64,000 bases of DNA from JAAXKN01 sp036261625 (GTDB lineage Bacteria > Bacteroidota > Ignavibacteria > Ignavibacteriales > SURF-24): assembly GCA_036261625.1 (NCBI GenBank), contig DATAKL010000059.1, positions 62,001-126,000 on the forward strand, given 5' to 3'. Position numbers and translations under genes: made by a program. How positions within the stretch are numbered: position 1 is the stretch's first letter; each line of letters starts with the position of its first letter. Positions 27,065-34,578 of the stretch are shown piece after piece. Below the pieces are notes generated by a model. It had not been told where the DNA came from. It worked only from the letters and a program-made list of their open reading frames with translations, and ran no database searches.

Positions 27065-27862
27065 ATGAAAACCAAAAGTAAGCTTACCGGAATACTGATT
27101 TTTGCTGTGCTCATGCTTGGAACCGTCTATGTATCGGTTACAGGTAAGAAAGGTGTAAAAAATAATGTGGAAAAGATAGAAATTTTTGGAAATCGCTTTT
27201 TATCTACGCAAGAATATTTTAATTTTGCTAGGTTAAATAAAATTTCTGATTACAAATTCTTATCTTTACCAATTATAAAATCAAGATTGCAGAAGCATCC
27301 CTATGTTGCAAAAGCAGAAGTGAAGTTCAAGGATGCAAACACGGTGGTTGTCAGTCTGACGGAAAGAAAATTTGAAGCTCTTTTACTTGAAGATGACGGT
27401 CAGTTTCTCCTGACAGATGATTTTATGGTTATACCAGTTTTCCCGTATACAAAGAATATTGATCTTCCGGTAGTTGAGAATGCTCTTCCTGGTTCGAAAG
27501 TAAGGCCTTTAAGAGAACTGAAGAATGAAGATACGAAGGCGGCTTTCAGGATAATTGAGTCGGCAAAAATGCTGAGTCCCGATCTTTACCAGAGTATTTC
27601 GGACGTCGACCTGAGGAAGGGGAAGGAGATAGTCTTAAGGATGCGCGGCCGGGACTTTCAGGTGATACTCGGAAGAGGAAATGAAGCTTCAAAGATGGTA
27701 TACTTCAGCAAAATTTGGGAAAAACTTAATAAAGCCGGTCAGCCGCTCGACAGCTTTATCAATTACGTGGATCTGAGGTTTGATAAATTAATTTATTTAG
27801 GTACGACAAACTTAGCTGCCGAAGCAAAAGGTGACAAAGAAGCAAAAGGTGACAAAGGATGA
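27065..27862 (+). CDS. ftsQ: Cell division protein FtsQ (POTRA domain)
   Basis: A 265-residue bitopic protein with one helix at about 7-26 and a periplasmic POTRA domain at about 38-105 (VEKIEIFGNRFLSTQEY, KHPYVAKAEVKF), followed by the FtsQ beta domain. It scaffolds FtsL/FtsB and regulates FtsWI. ATG at 27065 follows AAGAAG; an alternative ATG at 26993 would overlap murC by 46 bases and is less likely. The last residues contain EAKGDK twice, coded by an 18-bp duplication. It overlaps ftsA by four bases. Confidence 0.92.
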   Translation: MKTKSKLTGILIFAVLMLGTVYVSVTGKKGVKNNVEKIEIFGNRFLSTQEYFNFARLNKISDYKFLSLPIIKSRLQKHPYVAKAEVKFKDANTVVVSLTERKFEALLLEDDGQFLLTDDFMVIPVFPYTKNIDLPVVENALPGSKVRPLRELKNEDTKAAFRIIESAKMLSPDLYQSISDVDLRKGKEIVLRMRGRDFQVILGRGNEASKMVYFSKIWEKLNKAGQPLDSFINYVDLRFDKLIYLGTTNLAAEAKGDKEAKGDKG

Positions 27863-29106
27863 GGAAAAATATTATAGCCGGTCTTGATTTGGGGACAACA
27901 AAAGTTGGTGCAATTATTGCCGAAAAGTCGGAGAACAACATCGACATTCTGGGTTTCGGTGTGGCTCCTTCCGAAGGGCTCAACCGTGGACTTGTAGCCA
28001 ACATAGCCAAGACTGCCGATGCAATCAAGGCAGCCATGGATGTCGCCAGCAACAGGGCAGGAATTGATCTGAGGATCCTCAACGTGGGAGTCGCCGGAGA
28101 ACACATTACAAGTTTGCGCCATAGAAATTATGTGACAATTAACAGCCCGGAAAGGGAAATTACCCAGGAAGACTTAAGCAGGCTAGATGCCGACGTGAGG
28201 ACCATAAGGATCCCATCGGACCGTCAGATACTGCACATAATTCCCGAGGAGTTCTCAATTGATCATCAGGGGGGCATTGAAAATCCGATAGGCATGTGCG
28301 GCTCGCGTCTTGAGGCGGTCAATCACATTGTTCTGGCTTCAATTCCGGCAATACAGAACATCAAGCGCTCGGTCGAACGTGCCGGTTACACTGTTCAGGA
28401 TTATATTCTTCAGCCGATTGCCTCGAGTTCATCGGTCCTGGAGGAAAATGAAAAGGATCTGGGAGTCGTTCTCATTGATATCGGGGGCGGAACCACAGAC
28501 ATAGCGGTTTTCCACAAGAAAACCATCAAGCATACAAAAGTTATTGGAGTTGCCGGCAATCAGGTGACAAATGATATTCGTGAAGCCCTGGGCATAGTGA
28601 CTGAGGATGCCGAACGCTTAAAGAAAGAATACGGCTATGCAACCGAAAGCTCCATAATAAAGGACGAGGATATTTATATCCGCGGCGTCGGCGCCAGGGG
28701 CAACGTCAAGATACCTGTAAGCCTCCTTACGCAGATCATCAGCGTAAGAATGAGGGAACTCTTTGCACTTATAGACAATGAAATAAGGCATACGGGCTTT
28801 AAGAACAAGATCAAGGCAGGCATTGTTCTTACCGGCGGCGGATCGCTCTTAAAAGGGTGTACAGAACTTGCCGAGGAGGTTTTCGGCCTGCCGACCAGAA
28901 TAGGCGTTCCGCAGGACTTGGGCAAGGGCCTTTCAGCAGAAATTGAAAGTCCGGAATTTGCAACTTTAGCAGGACTGATCCGCGGGGTACCCGGGACAGG
29001 TTCGAGCGAAAGTGCTGCTGCGGCAGTTAAGATAAAGAAAAGCAAAGACAAAAGTGCAGTTTTCGATATATTCAAGAAAGTACGCGAGTTTTTTGACGAG
29101 TTATAA
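27859..29106 (+). CDS. ftsA: Cell division protein FtsA
   Basis: The 415-residue actin-like ATPase tethers FtsZ to the membrane. GLDLGTTKVGAIIAE begins phosphate loop 1, VLIDIGGGTTDIAVF loop 2 and VLTGGGSLLKG the adenosine site. The last 14 residues (FDIFKKVREFFDEL) form the amphipathic membrane-targeting helix typical of FtsA. ftsZ follows after 23 bases with its own strong Shine-Dalgarno. Confidence 0.97.
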   Translation: MRKNIIAGLDLGTTKVGAIIAEKSENNIDILGFGVAPSEGLNRGLVANIAKTADAIKAAMDVASNRAGIDLRILNVGVAGEHITSLRHRNYVTINSPEREITQEDLSRLDADVRTIRIPSDRQILHIIPEEFSIDHQGGIENPIGMCGSRLEAVNHIVLASIPAIQNIKRSVERAGYTVQDYILQPIASSSSVLEENEKDLGVVLIDIGGGTTDIAVFHKKTIKHTKVIGVAGNQVTNDIREALGIVTEDAERLKKEYGYATESSIIKDEDIYIRGVGARGNVKIPVSLLTQIISVRMRELFALIDNEIRHTGFKNKIKAGIVLTGGGSLLKGCTELAEEVFGLPTRIGVPQDLGKGLSAEIESPEFATLAGLIRGVPGTGSSESAAAAVKIKKSKDKSAVFDIFKKVREFFDEL

Positions 29107-29129
29107 AAACCACAACAAGGAGGAAGTTT

Positions 29130-30410
29130 ATGTCATTTTTTGCAACATTGGATCGCGAAAATCCTATGTCGGCACAGCTGAAAGTAGTTGGTGTTGGCGG
29201 GGGCGGCTGTAATGCAGTTGAAAGTATGATCAACAGAGGGTTATCGGGAGTTGAGTACATAGTTGTCAATACAGATGCCCAGGTGCTCATTAAAAACACG
29301 GCTACGCACAAGATCCAGGTTGGCACAAGCGTTACACGCGGCCTTGGGGCCGGAGCCGATCCCAATGTAGGCAAGAAGGCTGTTGAAGAGGACCGCGAAA
29401 AGCTGACCAAGATTTTAGAAGGCAGCGATATGGTCTTTATTACTGCCGGTATGGGCGGCGGTACAGGCACCGGCGGAGCCCCTATAGTTGCCTCAATTGC
29501 AAAGAGCTTAGGCGCACTGGTAGTTGGAATTGTTACAAAACCCTTCAGATGGGAAGGCAAGAAAAGAATGATGAATGCCGAGCAGGGCATTCAGGAATTA
29601 AGACAGTATGTAGACAGCCTTATAGTCATTCCGAATGAAAGGCTCTTAAATATTCTGGATCCTTCTATTAGCGCCAATCAGGCCTTCGACAAGCCGAATG
29701 AAGTGCTCTATGAGGCTACACGCGGAATCGCCGATATCATTACGATCGGAGGCATTATTAACGTTGACTTTGCCGACGTGCGCTCGGTCATGAGCCAGAG
29801 CGGTGAGGCCCTGATGGGCTGCGGCATTGCAAGCGGTGAAAACCGTGCCATCGAGGCTGCTCAGAAAGCCATTTCAAGCCCGCTTCTTGAAGGCGTAAGC
29901 ATCAAGGGCGCAAAGAACATACTTCTTAACGTTACCGGATCAAGCTCTCTTACAATGCGTGAGATCGATGAGGGCAATAAGGTTATCTATGATGCTGCAG
30001 GAGAGGAAGCTAACGTAATCTTCGGCTGGGTAAATAAGGAAGAAATGAATGAATACGTTTCCTATACCGTTATTGCTACCGGCTTCGACAGCCAGAGAAA
30101 ACAGAAGGAAACAGTTCCGCAGGCCCAAAAGCCTCAGGCTAACCCCTCATTTTCATTCGGCGGATACTCCAGACAGGAAGCTGATCAGAATGAGTTCAAG
30201 TTCGGCAAGAGCGAAGACCTGGATATCCCGACCATATTCCGTGTAAAGGGCTCTAGAAGTGTGGCTCTGCCTGAAGAAGATCAGGCTCCTCAGAGCGGCT
30301 TTACAATCGATAAGATAGCAAACTATCAGCCTGAAGATAAAAGAAAACAGGCCGATGACGACAGAGATGATGATGAAAGCTCATCCTTCTTAAGAATGAT
30401 GATGGACTAA
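29130..30410 (+). CDS. ftsZ: Cell division GTPase FtsZ
   Basis: The 426-residue tubulin homologue forms the division ring. GGGTGTG lies at about 109-115 and the T7-loop NVDFADV near 210. After the GTPase core (about 320) comes a disordered acidic linker and the C-terminal peptide SSSFLRMMMD, which resembles the FtsA-binding tail of other FtsZ proteins. AAGGAGGAAG precedes the ATG. It is the last gene of the dcw cluster and ends at a large structured terminator. Confidence 0.97.
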   Translation: MSFFATLDRENPMSAQLKVVGVGGGGCNAVESMINRGLSGVEYIVVNTDAQVLIKNTATHKIQVGTSVTRGLGAGADPNVGKKAVEEDREKLTKILEGSDMVFITAGMGGGTGTGGAPIVASIAKSLGALVVGIVTKPFRWEGKKRMMNAEQGIQELRQYVDSLIVIPNERLLNILDPSISANQAFDKPNEVLYEATRGIADIITIGGIINVDFADVRSVMSQSGEALMGCGIASGENRAIEAAQKAISSPLLEGVSIKGAKNILLNVTGSSSLTMREIDEGNKVIYDAAGEEANVIFGWVNKEEMNEYVSYTVIATGFDSQRKQKETVPQAQKPQANPSFSFGGYSRQEADQNEFKFGKSEDLDIPTIFRVKGSRSVALPEEDQAPQSGFTIDKIANYQPEDKRKQADDDRDDDESSSFLRMMMD

Positions 30411-30465
30411 AATCAATTAAAAATTAAAAAGGAAAAATTAAAAAGTAGAAAACATTATACAGAAT

Positions 30466-30568
30466 TAAAAAAAGGCTGGCTGGGATTTCTCCTTGTTGTG
30501 GTGACAAAGAAAAAGCGAAAAATGACTCTTCCAATTCGCTGAAAAAGAAATCTGGCAGCCTTTTTTTA
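30466..30568. terminator. Large branched hairpin between ftsZ and dedA
   Basis: The outer stem is a perfect 13 bp (30466-30478 with 30556-30568), A-rich to the left and T-rich to the right, so it can terminate both converging genes. Inside, GATTTCT (30484-30490) pairs with AGAAATC (30546-30552), and smaller hairpins are possible at 30492-30507 and at 30515-30539 (GCGAA/TTCGC). The right flank overlaps the dedA stop codon. Confidence 0.65.
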
Positions 30569-31180
30569 TTTTAAAGATTCTTTTTTCTCCCGATTCCCAG
30601 TGATCTTTTTCCTGAAGAGCAGAAAAAGAAGTACAAGGCCTGCAAGTACGGCAGAGATTAAGACAGTGTGATGCTCAACGCTTTGAAGCATAACCTCCCA
30701 CTTATCACCGAAGAAATATCCGATGGAAAGAAATCCGGCTGCCCAGATAAATGCCCCCAGATATGCAAAAAGGGCAAATTCCCAGAGCTCGAGCTTACTC
30801 GTGCCGGCAATTATGGCAAAAATATGTCTTATGCCCGGAATAAAGTACCCTATAAGCAAAGCCCAGCGCCCCACGCGCTCAAACCAGTTATGGGCTTTTG
30901 TGAGTTTTTCTTCTGTAATATGCACATAGCGCCCGTATTTGTGCAGAACATAAAGCCCGAAGGTGCGCCCAATGGTGTAGCTTAATGTAATGCCGAAGAC
31001 GCTGCCCAGGTAAGCTGAAAGAAAAGCAGGAACAAGTTCCAGGTCACCCTTATAAACCAGAAATCCTGTCAGCGTAAGAAGTGTCTCGTCAGGAACAGGC
31101 AGGCCAACAATACCAAGAACAAGCAGAATAAAAATACCCCCGTAGCCGTACTGGCTGATCCAATATTCTATATTTCCCAT
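30566..31180 (-). CDS. DedA family membrane protein
   Basis: A 204-residue inner-membrane protein with about five hydrophobic segments. IVGLPVPDETLL near residues 25-36 and GRWALLIGYFIPGIRHIFAI (about 107-126) are the DedA/SNARE-associated signatures, including the conserved Glu and the F-x-P-G-x-R motif. DedA proteins flip undecaprenyl phosphate or phosphatidylethanolamine, which fits neighbouring envelope genes. It is the second gene of a minus-strand pair, 30 bases after the GT39 gene. Confidence 0.92.
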   Translation of the reverse strand: MGNIEYWISQYGYGGIFILLVLGIVGLPVPDETLLTLTGFLVYKGDLELVPAFLSAYLGSVFGITLSYTIGRTFGLYVLHKYGRYVHITEEKLTKAHNWFERVGRWALLIGYFIPGIRHIFAIIAGTSKLELWEFALFAYLGAFIWAAGFLSIGYFFGDKWEVMLQSVEHHTVLISAVLAGLVLLFLLFRKKITGNREKKESLK

Positions 31181-31210
31181 TAACTCCCCGGAAGTCCCCC
31201 AAGAAAAAAA

Positions 31211-32815
31211 TTATTTGTTAAACTTAAAGCAGTACACTTTAATATCAGGCGAATTATACTGTCTTAAGAGTATAAAGTCAGCCGACCTGTCATCATAAGT
31301 CTTATAGACAAAGTATTTCCTGTAATTAGAGTAGAAATACTGCCGCCCTGAAGAATCTGCCGATGCCAGAAGTGTTCTGGCAATTGTACCATTCCAGTCA
31401 CGGTTATGTGAAGAAACAAGCCAGACGGTCTTATGAGTCCTCACAACAGGCCCCAGGAGCACCCGGATGCTGTCCGGATTCATCTGAGGCTCGGAAGGAT
31501 CGAACGGAAATAAAACGGCGTCCCTTTTTTTTGAATAATACTCATACATGAACCTGCAGACGCCTGCATTAAAGACTATAACGTCACCTTTTTTCGTATT
31601 GCTATCCAGGTAAGCCACAGCCTCGCGCCACTGCTCCTTGTTTGTCGTGGTGAGCTCATTTGCCCAGTTAAAAACCGACAAGCCAAAAATAAGAACAAGA
31701 AGTGACATTTTCACGACTTTGGAGGGGATATTATTCAGCCCTTTGCCGGCCAGGAGTATAAAGGCTGCCGAGGAGGCGACCGTATACTTTACCATAAAAA
31801 TAGGGGAAAGGAACTGAGAAATAACAAATGGCAGTATTACCGGAACAGACAGCCAGATGAAAAGGAAGAAGGCTTCATTGACATTTACAACCGAGAGCCT
31901 GTATTCAACGTCTTCAAATTCGCCGGCAAACTTTCCCTGGGGATTAATCTTTATGACCCTGGAAATAAAGATAATGGAAAGAACTACAAGCGGAACCATT
32001 ATTACCGAGAGCATGAAACTTCCGGAGTATTCGACCAAAGTTTCCGGAAGCTGCAGAAGCGTGGCCCTGGGAATCCAGAGTATCTTCTGCGCCAGGAGAA
32101 ACTGCCTGTAGAAAATGAAAAACCAGGGCATGAACAGAAAAGCCGTGGCGAAGGCTGAAGTAAGAAACGGGAAAAGATTCTCCTTAAATTTCCTCTTTGA
32201 ATAAAATGCCATCGAGAAAAAGTAAAAATACTCTGCTGAGAGAATAAAATAGCTGTAGACGTGTGTATGAAGAAGAAGCACATTTACTGCAGTATAGAAT
32301 ATCCATAAGGCTTTGCTATTCGAACCAAGAGCCCTGAGGAAAAGGTACATGGAAACAATTGCAAGGAGGCTTAAAAGGGCATACATTCTTGCCTCCTGGC
32401 TTGCTTCAATGTTAATGTTTGATAATGCTAAAAGAAAAGAGGCGACAAGCGCGGTTTTTGCATTGAAGATATACTTTGCAAGCAGAAAAAAATAATATAT
32501 GGAAAGTGTGCCGAATAAAACTGAAAGTGCCCTTACGGAAGTCTCGCCATAGCCGAAAAGTAGGGTCCAGAGGTGAAGCAGAAAATAGTACAGAGGAGGA
32601 TGAAAGTCACGTGAGGTCTGCCTGATTATTTCACCAAAGGACATCTGAGCAAGCCTGACCGAGTAAACCTCGTCAAAAGTCAGACTTTCTGCCCCGACAT
32701 ATAAAAACCTTAATGCAAATCCAAGAATAACGACTAACGGCAGCAAAATCTTATAGGTCTCAGGTACAATAGTTTTTGCCGGCTGTAAGGTACGTAATAC
32801 ATCTTTCTTAATCAT
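31211..32815 (-). CDS. GT39-like membrane glycosyltransferase (ArnT/PMT superfamily)
   Basis: The 534-residue protein has about 10-12 helices. FALRFLYVGAESLTFDE carries the conserved Asp-Glu in the first external loop and DFHPPLYYFLLHLW the next loop motif of GT-C enzymes using polyprenyl-phosphate sugars. A soluble C-terminal part of about 130 residues follows. Donor and acceptor cannot be read; glycosylation of lipids, wall polymers or secreted proteins is possible. The pairing with a DedA protein, which can recycle the polyprenyl carrier, is suggestive. Confidence 0.87.
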   Translation of the reverse strand: MIKKDVLRTLQPAKTIVPETYKILLPLVVILGFALRFLYVGAESLTFDEVYSVRLAQMSFGEIIRQTSRDFHPPLYYFLLHLWTLLFGYGETSVRALSVLFGTLSIYYFFLLAKYIFNAKTALVASFLLALSNINIEASQEARMYALLSLLAIVSMYLFLRALGSNSKALWIFYTAVNVLLLHTHVYSYFILSAEYFYFFSMAFYSKRKFKENLFPFLTSAFATAFLFMPWFFIFYRQFLLAQKILWIPRATLLQLPETLVEYSGSFMLSVIMVPLVVLSIIFISRVIKINPQGKFAGEFEDVEYRLSVVNVNEAFFLFIWLSVPVILPFVISQFLSPIFMVKYTVASSAAFILLAGKGLNNIPSKVVKMSLLVLIFGLSVFNWANELTTTNKEQWREAVAYLDSNTKKGDVIVFNAGVCRFMYEYYSKKRDAVLFPFDPSEPQMNPDSIRVLLGPVVRTHKTVWLVSSHNRDWNGTIARTLLASADSSGRQYFYSNYRKYFVYKTYDDRSADFILLRQYNSPDIKVYCFKFNK

Positions 32816-33138
32816 TTAACTTCGAGTTTCTCTCTCTGTTTATATTCAATCCTGCCTCTTTTTCGCAATACCTGTCTTTAAGTTAATATAATTAAAAAAA
32901 ATCACCCATTGCAATCAAAAATTTAGCTTCTACGGTGCCTGCGAAGGAGGAAAAATATTAGCCTTTAACCTTCAGGAAGAATTATGAAGTGGGAGAAAGT
33001 GAACAATAAACCTCAGGTACTGTATAGATTTATATACAGGCACGTCCTGAAGACGGCAAAAAGCGTGAAAATAAGCCGAATTATTCTGGCATTTGAGTTG
33101 TTATAAAGAAAGAAAAGGAACACAATTCGGGGTCTAAA
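32816..33138. other. Intergenic region between divergent genes (323 bases)
   Basis: No RNA gene or clear promoter match is visible. It contains one small open frame at 32984-33106 (40 codons, preceded by AGGAAG) that would make a basic peptide with a hydrophobic end; it may be chance. The rest is AT-rich and should hold promoters for both flanking genes. Confidence 0.4.
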
Positions 33139-33966
33139 ATGAAACTTATAAAATATTTAACGGTAATTTTTACGGCTGTCTATGCGTTCTTACTTACAGG
33201 ATGCGACATAACCGATCACAACCCTCACGACAGCGCGCCTCTTACGCCGCCGACGGGAGTCTACTCCGTAAATGGCGACAACAGGGTGGATATTTACTGG
33301 GACTTAAGCCGCAACCAGAATGTTTCGGGCTATAACGTTTATTACAGCTATTCCTATGACGGCAAGTATACGCTACTGGGATCTACACAGTCGGATCACT
33401 TTATTGATGAGGGTGCAAAAAACGGCGATACGTACTTCTATGCGGTTACGTCATACGACTACGACGGAAATGAAAGCGATCTGAGCCGTGAATCTGTGCA
33501 GAATACCCCCCGCCCTGAAGGTTTTAACCAGGTGATTTTTGATTACAGGAATTATCCTAATACTTCAGGCTATGAGTTTTCATCTGAGTTGATACTCCCT
33601 TACGACAGCAAAAATACGGACTTCTTCTTTGAAAACTATCAGGGTAAGTTTTACCTGGATGTATGGGATGATTCGGATATAATGGATCTGGGTGCTACGA
33701 GAGACATTTACGACATACAGACGGCTCCTTCAACCGGATGGTCCGGTACAAAGGACGCTGAGGCAATCGTGGGTCATACATACGTAATCTGGACATTTGA
33801 CAACCATTTTGCAAAGGTAAGAATAAGTAATATTACAAACGAGCGCGTTACATTTGACTGGGCTTATCAGACAGTGGAAGGAAATAAACTCCTGAAAGAG
33901 TCCTCAGGTGAAAGAAAATCTCTCAGCTATGATGAATCTTTACACAAAAGGCCGCTTAAGAAGTGA
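33139..33966 (+). CDS. Fibronectin type III lipoprotein with unknown C-terminal domain
   Basis: This 275-residue protein starts with a signal peptide ending in LLTGC, a good lipobox. One Fn3 domain follows at about 33-120 (VDIYWDLSRNQNVSGYNVYY, YFYAVTSYDYDGNESD). The C-terminal 140 residues, rich in aromatic and acidic residues (FFFENYQGKFYLDVWDDSD), match no family I know. It is probably an outer-membrane or periplasmic lipoprotein. It resembles the truncated Fn3 lipoprotein at the window start in its N-terminal plan. It is monocistronic and ends at a terminator. Confidence 0.8.
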   Translation: MKLIKYLTVIFTAVYAFLLTGCDITDHNPHDSAPLTPPTGVYSVNGDNRVDIYWDLSRNQNVSGYNVYYSYSYDGKYTLLGSTQSDHFIDEGAKNGDTYFYAVTSYDYDGNESDLSRESVQNTPRPEGFNQVIFDYRNYPNTSGYEFSSELILPYDSKNTDFFFENYQGKFYLDVWDDSDIMDLGATRDIYDIQTAPSTGWSGTKDAEAIVGHTYVIWTFDNHFAKVRISNITNERVTFDWAYQTVEGNKLLKESSGERKSLSYDESLHKRPLKK

Positions 33967-34036
33967 AGCCTTCAGCCTGGCTCAAGTAAGAATGAAAAAA
34001 AGAGTGTTAAACTGCTATTATGGAGTAAGTGAGTGG

Positions 34037-34064
34037 AAAAAGCATACTTTTTAGTATGCTTTTT
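34037..34064 (+). terminator. Intrinsic terminator after the Fn3 lipoprotein
   Basis: AAAAAGCATACT (34037-34048) pairs perfectly with AGTATGCTTTTT (34053-34064) around a four-base loop and is followed by further T-rich sequence. Confidence 0.85.
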
Positions 34065-34104
34065 CTGTTTTTGCTGTTTATATTTGGATTGATGTTTAAT
34101 TTTA

Positions 34105-34578
34105 ATGCAATTTTTAATGATACGGAAGTCTTTTTATATAATTCTTTCCTTTAGTATCTGGATAGCATTATGTGAAGTTTTGTATCCCCAGTCTTTTAAT
34201 CCCAAAGGACAACTCAAGGACCAAAAGCTTACAGGTGACGTCCCCAGGGTCATATTCAGTAAAATTGAAGAAGGGTTCTCATTCCGGGATATCAAGAAAT
34301 TTTCTGATAATATCAGCTCCCAGACCTATTTAAGCTTACCGAATGGTATTACCGGCTATTATAGTGCTACACAGGTGTTTTACATTCTTCAGGATTTTTC
34401 CCGTATCTATAAACCTGTAAGTTTCAGATTCCTGACCGTAAACGACAGGACAGACAACCCGTATGCCTCAGGCTACTACAGGTATGAATCGAAGGGCGTA
34501 AGGGGAACAGCACAGGTATATATCTCATTAAAGCTATTTGGAAACAGCTGGAAGATTTCCCAGATTACGATTAACTGA
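34105..34578 (+). CDS. DUF4783 family exported protein
   Basis: A 157-residue protein with a signal peptide (cleavage near residue 30) and a single small domain: SLPNGITGYYSATQVFYILQ and YASGYYRYESKG match the pattern of DUF4783, an NTF2-like family found mainly in Bacteroidota. No catalytic residues stand out and its role is unknown. Its stop overlaps the start of the histidine kinase by one base (TGATG), so the two are translationally coupled; it may be a periplasmic partner of that sensor, which is inference. ATG at 34117 is an alternative start. Confidence 0.72.
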   Translation: MQFLMIRKSFYIILSFSIWIALCEVLYPQSFNPKGQLKDQKLTGDVPRVIFSKIEEGFSFRDIKKFSDNISSQTYLSLPNGITGYYSATQVFYILQDFSRIYKPVSFRFLTVNDRTDNPYASGYYRYESKGVRGTAQVYISLKLFGNSWKISQITIN

